Positions 41,913 through 52,034 of a DNA stretch of 64,000 nt are shown here, in pieces. Below the pieces are notes generated by a model. The model saw nothing but the letters and a program-made list of their open reading frames with translations, was not told the DNA's origin and searched no databases. Source of the DNA: Ephemerocybe angulata (Eukaryota > Basidiomycota > Agaricomycetes > Agaricales > Psathyrellaceae). The position numbers were made by a program, and so were the translations under genes. Within the stretch, counting starts at the first letter, position 1; the number at the start of each line of letters is the position of its first letter. The stretch spans positions 186,001 to 250,000 of the forward strand of contig JAACJK010000121.1 in assembly GCA_013368325.1 (NCBI GenBank), written 5' to 3'.

Positions 41913-44835
41913 ATGCCACGCGCTCAAACATCCAAGGGAACGACCGAAAAGAAGAAAGCAGCGCCACCCGTGTGCAGTGCTGAATCCGGCCGCCAAAAGA
42001 AGCGCGCAGGCACAGCTCTCTCGTATGGCGAGGTTGAGCACCAGGCTCAAGAAGCAACAAAGAACCATTCCAAGGCGGCCACCACTCTCCAAAAATATGA
42101 CCTGTACTGGGATCAGCTCGTTGCGTATGTGAAGGCCGTTGTGCATCAGGAGCGGAAGAAAGAAAAGGCTTGGGAGAAAGAACAGGTGAAAGCACCCCAC
42201 CCCGAAAATGATATTGACGATAATGCGCCGGACTTTCCTGAAGGGAATGACAGCTCGAGCACTGGTGCCCCGCAAAACACGGAGGATACTGGCCGGCCTA
42301 GTGATGACTCTATTCCCGCCAAGCCAGGTCTTTCGACATTGATGGATCCTGAATTCCCGCTCGCACTTGTAGGGTTTCCAAAGGGATGCACGCCCAGTGC
42401 AGTCACAATGTTTATTTGGCACAAATGCTTTGAGGAGGGATGTCAGATTGGGGTGGCTGATAGCATCGTCGCATCGGTGATCAATACATACGACCTGATG
42501 TGAGTACAGCTCTGCAGTAAATTGTTCTCGACATCATTGACTGACTAGTGGCACATTGGTTAGGGGAGACAAGTACCGCGGAAAGTGGGAGCGTGATAGT
42601 GCCACGGGCGAATGGAAAGGAAATCCAGGAAGGAGTGCAAAAGTGAAGGACATGGTATCAGCAGTCAAAAAGCGTAACACAAGCAAGACGCCGGATAGGA
42701 AGCACTCACGCGCAATGTCCTATAAGGATATGCAGACGATCTACGGTTACATCCAAGGACTTGGAAGTACCCCCGAGTCAACCTCAGGGACGAAGCCGTC
42801 GATGGCGCCGCCAATGTCACTATCAAAGACAGCAGAAAGTCTGTACTTCATGGCTTTGGCATCGTTAGGCTTTGTGATATGGACACGGTGTGTGCTTCTT
42901 TTACATCCACAGTCCAACTATTAGCTCATTCCATTCTATCACAGAAACTCTGAGACGTGCCAGCTCCAGTTCAAGCATTTTGACTTCAAAGCAGAGCCTA
43001 AAGAATGTGCTAACGGCCAAACCTTTCCTCGGTATTCCATCAATGTTCGCCATCGCAAGAACTGGCAGCATAAGATGGAGACAGGCGAGGTTGGACTTGA
43101 GGGTATGTTGTTCTAATTGAATATATGAGATTCCGAGGCTTATTTCCAACATACAGGGCACTTTTATAATATCTACGAGCATCCAGAAACCCCAGCAATC
43201 GATCTATACCGCCACATATCACGGTGGAAAGAATTCTACGAGGACCATGTCCTGCGCCGCCCGCTCAACCCGGAAGACTATATGTTTCCAACTATCAACT
43301 TCGACAAGCTTACAGCAGACCCCAGCACTCCGATTACACGCCAGGCCGTGCAGAAGCTAATCACAGCCTACGCTACCGCTGCCGGACTCTCGCAGGCTCA
43401 CAAATACACAACTCACTGCTTTCGGCGGGGTGGTGCCCAGTACCGATTCATGTATGCACCGATAGGAAAGCGATGGACGATGTCCAGAATTCGTTGGTGG
43501 GGTGGCTGGGCTGAGGGTGAATCAGTGAGTCTGATTCTATTCTAATGTACAGTTGTGCTACAGCGAGCTCGGAGCTAACATGTCTTAATTGCTTAGGGTG
43601 ATACATTAATTCGCTACCTGCTAGATGAACTGCATACGTACGAAGAGGATCACAGGGATGCACTTTGCCCGGTCGATGAGTCGGCCAACAACGCGCACAT
43701 GGGGGAGGATCGGTCGTTGCGACCCTTCACTGCCGACGACGGCAGGAAGCTTTACGAGCACTGCAACACCCTGTTGAGAGCACAATTTGATAACCTGACA
43801 GAGAAGGTTATGAACCGGATTGTAACACCGAAAGAACACCCGAGCGTAGCGCCTGGATATCAGACAGCGGCTACAGTTACGCCTGTCCACCCAGCGTATG
43901 CGCCAGCACCGGTCTCCACAGGGCCTTACACGCCCAGCAATCAATCGGTACCCTACACTCCCCAGAACTCAGCGCATGACCGACAGCATGCCCGCCCACC
44001 TGCACCTCCCCACCACTTGTCCGTCGACTTTCATCAACCTACCGCTTACCCCAGTGCACCTCCAAAGTCAATCTATTCCAGGTATTCGCCATACTCGTAC
44101 CCGCCTGCACACCCGTACCACTCATCGCAATCCTCTCATCCGAGTCCCAGCTACTGGCCAGCTCCCCCATCCAGCTATGGACTCCCTCTGGGTCAGATCC
44201 CAACTCAGCCGCCGCAAGCACAAATGTACCCGTCGTTCCCAGTTGCCGATTCCAACGAGCTCCCACTACCAGCGCACGACTTACGATGGCAAAGCGCAGC
44301 CATAGCCGAAGTGCAATCAAGTCGCACCACGACTCCCGTTCTCCGTGGTGAGAAGCATGTTTTGCCGAAGATGCCCAGAGGGAAAGCGAAGCTGCCACAC
44401 GGTTGGAAGCTGGTAGTGAAGGATTGGGAGGAGGCTCAACCCAATCGCTGCCCCATCCCCCTCCGTGATTGGGACATGGATTGGCTGCACGAGACGAAGC
44501 AGGCACAAGCCTATCATGTACGCAAAACCATAGCACTTGAATTTATCGAGACGTACGTGTTTCATGGTCTACCCATGCCAGCCATCAGTCATTCAACTCT
44601 TTCTCATCTTCTTAGATACGGGCGCGACGAAAGCGCATTTTTAAATGCCTATCCGTCGCATACCCGGGGCATAACGCCGCTATACGAGGCTATCCGGATT
44701 TCCCATCAGGCATTGGGCACTGCAAAGGTTCGAGCAAAGAGAAAGATTGGCCCTATGCCCTGCCCTTCGGTTAGCAACGCCGGGGGCGACGAATCGAGCG
44801 ACGAGTCAAGCGACTCGGACATGGACACTACTTAG
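41913..44835 (+). CDS. Tyrosine recombinase (Crypton-like or domesticated)
   Basis: DNA strand-exchange enzyme of the lambda-integrase fold. Exons: 41913-42499, 42549-42887, 42945-43102, 43157-43524, 43597-44552 and 44616-44835 (875 aa). The last intron, 63 bp, can be retained in frame (896 aa). The N-terminal part (1-200) is basic and acidic by turns, with helical KNHSKAATTLQKYDLYWDQL, like a core-binding domain. Catalytic residues: Arg309 in FVIWTRNSETCQLQ, a Lys in RHRKNWQHK, His448 and Arg451 in THCFRRGGAQY, Trp in IRWWGGWA and Tyr491 in DTLIRYLLDEL. A Pro/Tyr/Ser-rich linker (about 530-690) precedes KLPHGWKLVVKDWEEA and IPLRDWDMDWLHETKQAQAY, reminiscent of the GCR1_C DNA-binding domain of Cryptons. 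The acidic Ser/Asp tail ends DMDTT. All key residues are present, so it looks functional. Confidence 0.8.
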
Positions 44836-46131
44836 AAACTTAGAAGTAGGTCAGTATTTAGTAATTGCTTAATCTATAGACTTTAGATGTGGACTCACCT
44901 GGTAATATGAGAGCTGAGAGCCTGGGGGTGTCCGCAACGCCGGGCGCATGATGCAGGCTGCATGGCATCGAAATGCGCGAAAGCAAACCCTAGAAAGAGT
45001 GATAGTCAGTTTCTCATTCGGCGGAAGTAAAGGGGCAGAGGAATGTGGTGAACGCTCACTCTGCAATCAAGAGTGCAGACGGAGAACCGAGTGCGCGAGG
45101 GAATCTGGCTGAAGCCGACGGCCTGGGACCTCTGGGTTAGATCCCTATGGTCGTCCGCTCCAAGCAGGTGTCCTCGCGCAAAACGGGCCACGCGTTTCGC
45201 TGTGAGCATTCAGGCAGATCGATAAGTGTGGTGTGAAAGTGGAGGAAGTTGAAGAGGGGGAAAAGGTCATGGTAATCGCGCGCGTTGTGCACCCCAATGT
45301 CCGTGTACGATGCCTGGTCTGGCTTCAGAGCCGGGGCGGGGTGCAACAACGGTGAAGAAAAGGAAGAAAGCCACAACTGTCAGATGTGGGCCTTGAAAAA
45401 AAAAAGGCCCAACAAAGCGAAACAAAAAGGAGTCACAGGGGTAAAGAAGAACAAGAATGCCCACCAAAATCGTCGATTCCGCGCACAGGCACCGTGTCAT
45501 CCTTTCACCCTCTAGCCGACCATCACCTTGAAGCAGGTGTAAATAGAATTCAGGGTCCACAAAATCTGATACGCACCTGCGAAGGTGCGATCGCGAGCAG
45601 CAATACATACCCATTGCCACACCATGGCAACTCCGTCAACCCGAAGTCCCCCCTACCCGTCCCTCCATATCTCTTTGCACGAGGCTCTCCTCCATGTTCC
45701 GATCGTTCTAGTTCTTGAGTTTGGCGGTAATCGGAGGTGGGACGCAGGCAGGAGAAAGGAAAGGAGTGGCAGACGACGCGTCTCGACGCGGTATAGGGCA
45801 ACGGCGTTCACACAAAAATTAATTAGTTGCCGGCCTTCCCAAATCGCGCGCGCGGATCATTCACGTGATGTATTACTAAGCTAGATAAGATTAGATTACA
45901 CCGGCGATAGGCGGAGGCAGGCCCGGACCCAATACCCCCAGGGCCCAGGGCGGTGAGGTCATCACCCGAACTCTCGGTTCCCATCGCCGCTCGGCATGGA
46001 GCGATGGGAGCGATGGGTTGCCTGATCGAGCGGAAGCCGCCTCAATTTTCGCGGAGAAGTGTAAAGTCTGTTCACAGTCTCGAACGACGAGCTTTGCAGG
46101 TTGTCCGTTGACCACCACAACCACCGCGGCC
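44836..46131. other. Intergenic, 1.3 kb
   Basis: No gene supported. Frames on both strands are short and overlap one another. It may contain the right end of an element that carries the nuclease and recombinase genes, but I found no matching terminal repeat. An E-box palindrome lies at 45861. Confidence 0.4.
45861..45868. promoter_or_regulatory. E-box palindrome TCACGTGA upstream of desaturase
   Basis: TCACGTGA, within ATTCACGTGATG, about 265 bp before the desaturase start. CACGTG is the core site of many bHLH factors, and TCACGTGA-type sites can be bound by fungal SREBPs. A single 8-bp match is weak evidence; it is noted because an SREBP gene and a lipid desaturase share this window. Confidence 0.3.
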
Positions 46132-47433
46132 ATGACTACAGGTGCGTCCCAGATTCTTGACACGTCGAAGGAGGAAGACTGAAGAGTTGAATGTCAGACT
46201 TTAGCTTGTTCGGAGGCGCAGATTCGCTCGACGAGGGCAGAGGCCGAGCTCCACGACGAGTTTTCGCTCCGAAGGAAGGCGAGAACCCAAATGTCCACGC
46301 ATACCAGGCAAAACCCATGGACCCGAAGGACTTTCTGTGGGTTATGACTGAGGAACCGCACAGGACTAGAAGGATGGCGATAATGAAGGCACACCCTGAG
46401 GTACGCCCCTGGAGTTCTGCATCATGGACATCCCTGACACGTAAATACAGGTCACAAAACTCATGGGCCACGAACCGTTGACGAAATGGGTCGTCCTCTT
46501 CGTTGTGTCACTCCAGATTGCGACGGCGCTGTCTCTACGGCACACGTCTCCGTGGTCGCCCTGGTTTATTCTCGCAGCGTATGTCATAGGGGGTACTGCA
46601 AACCACAACCTGTTCCTCGCCATCCACGAAATTACCCACAACCTCGCGTTCAAAAGGATAGCGCTGAACAAGCTGCTGGCGATATTTGCGAACCTTCCCA
46701 TCGGAATCCCGTACTCCGCAGCATTCAAGGGGTACCACATTGAGCACCACAAGTTCCAGGGGCAGGATGGGGTCGACACGGACTTGCCGACGAGGCTGGA
46801 GCTGCTGGTGTTGAACAATGTGTTTGGCAAAGTCTTCTTCGCGTGAGTGGTACATTATCTCTCTGCTACTATTCCTGACACCTCGCCAGGACGTTCCAAA
46901 TTCTCTTCTACGCCCTCCGACCCACGTTTGTCCGCGCGCAAACGCTTACCAAGTGGCACGGCCTCAACATCCTCGCGCAGGTCATCTTCGACTACGTTCT
47001 CGTCAAGACCTTCGGCGTGCGCCCCCTCATCTACTTCATCATGAGCAGCTTCTTCGCGGGAAGCCTGCACCCATGCGCAGGGCACTTTATCGCGGAGCAT
47101 TACCTATGGGATGGCCTCGAGCAGGAAACGTACAGCTACTACGGCCCGCTCAACATCCTCGCGTACAACGTCGGGTACCACAACGAGCACCATGACTTCC
47201 CAAGCGTAGCATGGACGCGGCTTCCTGCCCTCCGTGCGCTGGCACCGGAGTTCTACGACAACATCCCCAGCCACCCATCGTGGCCGATGGTCCTCGTGAA
47301 CTTTATCAGAGATAAGGAAGTGGGTATTTACGCGAGGGCGAAGCGGATGGCGAAGGGAGCCGGGTGCCCGTCGAAGGTGGCAAAGAAAGGGGCTGAGGAT
47401 AGTGATTCTGATTCCACGGACAAGTCTGAGTAG
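46132..47433 (+). CDS. Dihydroceramide delta-4 desaturase (DES1/DEGS type)
   Basis: ER membrane di-iron enzyme that introduces the 4,5 double bond into dihydroceramide, leading to glucosylceramides in fungi. Exons: 46132-46141 (10 bp), 46198-46400, 46451-46842 and 46890-47433; 1149 bases, 382 aa. An alternative start at 46191, without the first intron, gives MSDFSLFGG instead of MTTDFSLFGG. An N-terminal FLWVMTEEPHRTRRMAIMKA, the family lipid-desaturase leader, is followed by histidine boxes HEITHN (130-135), HIEHH (167-171) and NEHHD in YNVGYHNEHHDFPSVAWTRL. Membrane spans are at about 84-98, 108-128, 148-165 and 215-250. The tail is Lys/Ser/Asp-rich. It is followed at 136 bp by the D-amino-acid oxidase gene on the same strand. 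Confidence 0.92.
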
Positions 47434-47569
47434 GCAAAATTATAATTGCACCAGTTTAGATGTTAGCATGTGGTATCGGCTTCTCGCCGAGTAAGCGCCC
47501 TTTGCCCCCTGCCTTCGGATCCGAAGATTCGCTTGGTCTTTATTGCTATCGCGCTTGACTCTAACCACC

Positions 47570-48981
47570 ATGGCGTCTGAGAAGAAGGAGATTGTCGTCC
47601 TTGGAGCTGGTATGTCGGCCCACAGGGGTGCTTGCAGCTCGCTGACGAACGGATAGGGGTTATCGGCTTGACCACTGCTCTTAAGATCCAAGAGACGGGG
47701 CGGTACAAGGTGTCGATCCTTGCGGAAGTGCTGCCTACAGACCCAAAGACCATCAAGTACGCGAGCCAGTGGGCGGTCAGTGACCCTACTATCTATACAC
47801 ATTGCGCACTTGATTCGACATCAAGCGACAGGGTGCACACCATGTCAGCTTTGCAAAGGTGGACGATCCTCGACACGGTACGTTGCCGCTGTCGGTATCT
47901 GGCGCTCTGCTGAGCTTCGTTCAGCACTGGATAAGGAGACGTTCGCCGAGATGTGGGAGCTGAGCAAATCGGAGGCGGAGGGGTGCTTCATGCAACTTGA
48001 ACAGGCCGAATACTTTACCAACCAGCGAGAGTCGCCCAGTCCTCTGGAGCACATGCCGGAGGTGCGCTCCTCCTGTCCTTTGCCCAAACTCCAGACTCGA
48101 TCTTCGCATACTTAGTTCCGCTCTCTCTCCCCAAACGAAATCCCTGTCGAAGCTGTCTCAGGCGAGGCCTTCAACACCATTACGATCGACGTCCCCTCGT
48201 ATTTGAACTACCTCCTCGCGCGCTTCCTATCCAAGGGCGGGCGCGTCCTGCGTGGGTCCGTGCAGCACATCGCGCAGATCGCGGAGAGCGGCGTGCACGC
48301 GTTCCTGCCCGCCTCCGAGCGCCAGTCTGACTTTACGAAGGTGGGCTTCGTGCGCCCCGCGCCTCCAGCGGCGATCGTCGTGTGTGTGGGCCTCGGCGCG
48401 CGCTACCTGGGCGGCGTGGAGGACGCGGATGTGTACCCGATCCGCGGCCAGACGGTGCTGGTTCAGGCGCCGTGGATTAAACATGGCAAGACTCTGAGCG
48501 ATCTTGACGCGATGATGTGGACGTACATGATCCCCCGGCGCACGGGCCTCGTAATCCTTGGGGGCACACTGGAGCCGGACGACTGGAACGCCACCCCCCG
48601 CGCGGAGACGACGCGCTCGATATTGGAGCGCGCACTGAAGCTCTCGCCTGAGCTCGTTCCCCCTCATCTACGCAGTGCGGGTGCGGATGCGGCGCCTACT
48701 GTTGAGGATATCCTGCCGTTTGTGGTGGAGGAGGGGTGTGGGTTCCGCCCCGGTAGGAAGGGCGGTTTGAGGCTCGAGGCTGGGAATGTCAAGGTTCCGC
48801 TTACAGACAAGAGGATTCCTGTGGTATACAACTACGGGTGAGTCTGATTTCGTCTTGGAGTAAGTGATTTGTTGCTGATTGTGAGGTCGCTAGGCATGCA
48901 GGGTCCGGGTATATCGCGTCGTTTGGATCCGCGAGGGTGGCGTTGGAATTGCTGGAAACAGCCCTGGGCTCGAAACATTGA
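47570..48981 (+). CDS. D-amino-acid oxidase
   Basis: FAD enzyme oxidising D-amino acids to keto acids, ammonia and H2O2, usually in peroxisomes. Exons: 47570-47609, 47657-47775, 47832-47877, 47925-48061, 48116-48837 and 48894-48981; 1152 bases, 383 aa. The N-terminus is a Rossmann fold, IVVLGAGVIGLTTALKIQ (GxGxxG). Then come KYASQWAGAHHVSFA (the family WAGAHH motif), YPIRGQTVLVQAPWIKHG, MWTYMIPRRTGLVILGGT (the substrate Arg/Tyr region), a GFRPGRKGGLRLE stretch and VYNYGHAGSGYIASFGSA (FAD-binding C-terminal motif). The extreme C-terminus, ALGSKH, has no canonical SKL, though SKH is a weaker peroxisomal-type variant. All six exons have proper GT-AG ends, including two 47-bp introns. Confidence 0.9.
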
Positions 48982-50358
48982 TACTATGGATAAACAAGGC
49001 ACTCAGGGTTTTGCCCTTATTCTCTCCTGAGCTGTGAAGTGAAAAATGAATTTGCTCTGGAGTGTGCGCTATCTTTAATTTGGGGGTTGGGTGCCCTGGC
49101 TTGACTTATGGATTATGCATGCTCCAGCGCATAGCTATGCAATGTAAGGCAAGGAAGACAAACATGGGGGACCAAAATCTCAGCGGCTCACTAACACTTC
49201 CTGGATCCCCTTCGAATTGGAGGAGTCTCGTCCAGCCTTGGTCCAGCCCCGCAACTTGGTTAAGCTGTATTACTACGCCCGTGCTTGGCCGCCGACGTCC
49301 GAGTCTTCGTGTGCCACGTGTGGGGATACTTTCTCTTTCTAAGTGTTCTATAGCCCTCATTGCAGCGCATGTATAAGCAAGGCAGCATCGTTAGTTGTCC
49401 CTTGTCTCACACTGCAGCGGTGTACAGTGAGACGGGAGAACGTGGACAAGGGAGTGCCAGTGTGGAAGTGGGACAGCCTGAATCGCTTGGGATGCACCCC
49501 GAATTCGGTGCACAGCTGATCCATGAGGCTCAAGGAGGAGATAACGATTTCAATTTCCGCCATCAACAGGCGCTAATCCACCCTGAAGTAACTTCTAAGT
49601 AATCTTGACCCACCTCAGCCTCTTCCAACTCTATTACCTTGTAGCCTGGGCTTAGTAAAATAAGGGCAGAAATGCTCCAGGACAACTTACTCTTATCCAA
49701 CTTCCAGCCGAATAAAGAGACATCGATAAGCGCCGAATCCCAACGCGAGGCAGCCTCGAGGGCACACTGCACGTTCGAGCTGGATTTCAATCGCTGCACA
49801 GGAAGGTGGCTGAATGGTCATCTATTATGCACATCATGCACAGCTATCGAGAAAGAGGGAAATCGTGCTGCCAGATAGGACGACGAGGGATATTTCGGAG
49901 CACCCACCTCTCAGGGGTCCCGGTGACATGTAGCCAACCAGGTTAAATTGAAGTGCTGTAATAGGGTATTTTGTCCATATGCGAAACCAATGACGCCCGA
50001 GCTTGAAACCTTATAGCGTACCTGTGCTGTGGCTGAATATATAAGGGGTGTCAGTGGGGTCTTCTGGCTTTTAACGACCAACACGTCAGCTATCTGCAAA
50101 GTCTTCCCCGCACTCTCAGGTTTCGCCAAGGTGAGTCTTGTATTGGTGGCTCGATTACTCCCACCGTAAACTCACTTCCAAAGCCCCGCAAAGACCCATC
50201 CACTAGAACAGGTTACACTGGAGTTCATCGCTCAATCCAAGGCGGGTACCACGGCAAAGGTGCGTTGAAGCGATCTCTTTGCCCACGGCGCCTAATCAGA
50301 CGTATATCAATTATAGATCACCGCCGTCTTTGTCGTCGCAGCTGCAATCACCATAATC
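48982..50358. other. Gene-free stretch, 1.4 kb
   Basis: Short shadow frames only. It includes the promoter of the TPR gene that starts at 50359. A CCACGTGTGG E-box lies near 49315. No repeat or RNA gene seen. Confidence 0.4.
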
Positions 50359-51726
50359 ATGGGCAACTGCTTTGGAAAACCCGAAGAAACAGCAGAAGAT
50401 TTGCATAGAAAAGGAGCTGCCGCCTGGGGCCAATACCAAGGCGCGAAGGATAGGGAAGATAAACGGCAACTTACAGAAGCCATCGACTTCTACAACCGAG
50501 CAGTTCTCCTTGCAGGTAGCAGGACACCCTTACGCAGGACCATCCTCGTCGACTTACTCTTCGCTCTATTGGAGAACAATAAGCCTTCGCAGCAGGACCT
50601 GGCCCTTATCGAGGAGTACTTCACCGAAGTCGTTCAGGACCTTCTCCCCGAGCAATGCCAGTTCATCACAGAAACAACAGGTCAACGCTACGAGGATCTT
50701 TACAAGATCTCCTTGGATCCGAGCCACTTCGATCGCTGCGTAGCCAACTACAACGATGCCGCCCTGAAATACGGCCCCACTCCGGAGGAGAGCGTGGTGT
50801 GGTTCCTGGTCATCGCCGAGCTGCATATTGGGCGCAAGGAGGTCACTCACTACGAAAAGGCGCTCGATGCCCTTCGCGCAGCGAGGGACATTTGCCCCAA
50901 CACCCCAGCGGGTGATGTGGAGCGCTTGAAGATTGCCAAAGGAATGTACGAGATATACAAGACCCTTTATCTCGATGGAGGGGACAAGGCTTACCTGCAA
51001 GGCGCGATCGCCGAGTGTGACTTCGCCTTAGCTCTGCCAGCACCGGAAGACCATCTTCAACTCCTGACGAAGTACGTGCGTTGCGTGTGGGTGCTCCTGG
51101 ATACCCACCGGGATACGCCCGTGCCTGACGAGCTAAAGGCCCAGGCGATCGATCGTGCGCGCGAAGCATTGGATGAGCTCGCTGAGACCCCAGACGGCGA
51201 CGAGACCAAGTGGCAGGTCATTGTCGACCTGGCAGATATTCTCTCCTATGAGAAAGGGAACCTTCGCAGGGAAGATCTGGACCACGCCGTAGATCTCTAT
51301 AGGCGAGCGGAAGTCGTGGTGCCAGAAGACTCTGAATCCGACTTGCTGGTCAAGATGGCCGGCGCGATATGGCTGCAATCCAAAAGCACCGACGAGCAGG
51401 AAGGTTTCCAGACAGCCATCGACATGTTGATCAAGGCGTACAACAAGACCCCCGGCAGTTACATCGCCAACAATATCGGCGCGATTTACCTCGACAAGGC
51501 GAAGAATACCAACGTTGCGGACCTCGAGATGGCCCGCGAGTATTACTTGAAGGCGTCGAACGTTTGCCCCACCGAACCTGACAAGACAAGCTTCGCAGAC
51601 CAGGCAAAAGCAATTGAAGATAGGATCGAGAAGCTGACAAAGACGGAGGGAGGGGTAGATGCTGGTCCCCTCAGGCAGCTCACTGGAGAGCGACGCCAGA
51701 CCAGGAGGGCAAGTATCATGGGGTAG
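50359..51726 (+). CDS. TPR-like protein with lipidation-type N-terminus, 455 aa
   Basis: Single-exon gene. The N-terminus MGNCFGKPEETAEDL fits an N-myristoylation signal (Gly2) with a neighbouring Cys4 that could be palmitoylated, so membrane attachment is likely. The remainder is helical, in tetratricopeptide-like pairs: KRQLTEAIDFYNRAVLLAGS, YEKALDALRAARDICPNTPA, LQGAIAECDFALALPAPEDH, LDHAVDLYRRAEVVVPEDSE, FQTAIDMLIKAYNKTPGSYI and NVADLEMAREYYLKASNVCP. TPR proteins are scaffolds; no partner can be named. The C-terminus is basic (RRQTRRASIMG) and contains an RRAS kinase-site motif. Absence of introns, against a very intron-rich background, hints at a retrocopy or a recently expanded family. 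The start is secure, given upstream stops and the Kozak-like ATCATGGGC. Confidence 0.72.
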   Translation: MGNCFGKPEETAEDLHRKGAAAWGQYQGAKDREDKRQLTEAIDFYNRAVLLAGSRTPLRRTILVDLLFALLENNKPSQQDLALIEEYFTEVVQDLLPEQCQFITETTGQRYEDLYKISLDPSHFDRCVANYNDAALKYGPTPEESVVWFLVIAELHIGRKEVTHYEKALDALRAARDICPNTPAGDVERLKIAKGMYEIYKTLYLDGGDKAYLQGAIAECDFALALPAPEDHLQLLTKYVRCVWVLLDTHRDTPVPDELKAQAIDRAREALDELAETPDGDETKWQVIVDLADILSYEKGNLRREDLDHAVDLYRRAEVVVPEDSESDLLVKMAGAIWLQSKSTDEQEGFQTAIDMLIKAYNKTPGSYIANNIGAIYLDKAKNTNVADLEMAREYYLKASNVCPTEPDKTSFADQAKAIEDRIEKLTKTEGGVDAGPLRQLTGERRQTRRASIMG

Positions 51727-52034
51727 TTCGAGTTTGTGTTGATAGTACTCGTTTATGGGACACGTTCTTGCCGATTTTCTGTTTTCTGTAGGCCCGTTTA
51801 TATGCGATCATATTATGTTGTGACTTTGCTTGAGTCCTTATAAAACTTGCGATGGGCAGAGGCACAGACTTCGGTCGTGAAGTGAGCGGCAAAAGAAGTA
51901 CAAGGACTCGAACGAGTTTGCACCCGTAAAACCAGCCTAAGTCTTCAAACGAAGCAAGCATTGCGAGACTCATTTACAGCGCTCACCATTAGAAAGAAAG
52001 TATGAAATATGATACAACAACCCCAAAAATCTAC
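51727..52034. other. Convergent 3' regions of TPR and Rpt6 genes
   Basis: About 300 bp shared by the two convergent genes' 3' ends. Nothing else seen. Confidence 0.4.

Noticed and set aside
48227..48667. Minus-strand 146-codon frame
   Set aside because: Antisense of the D-amino-acid oxidase gene in a GC-rich exon, where reverse frames stay open by composition.
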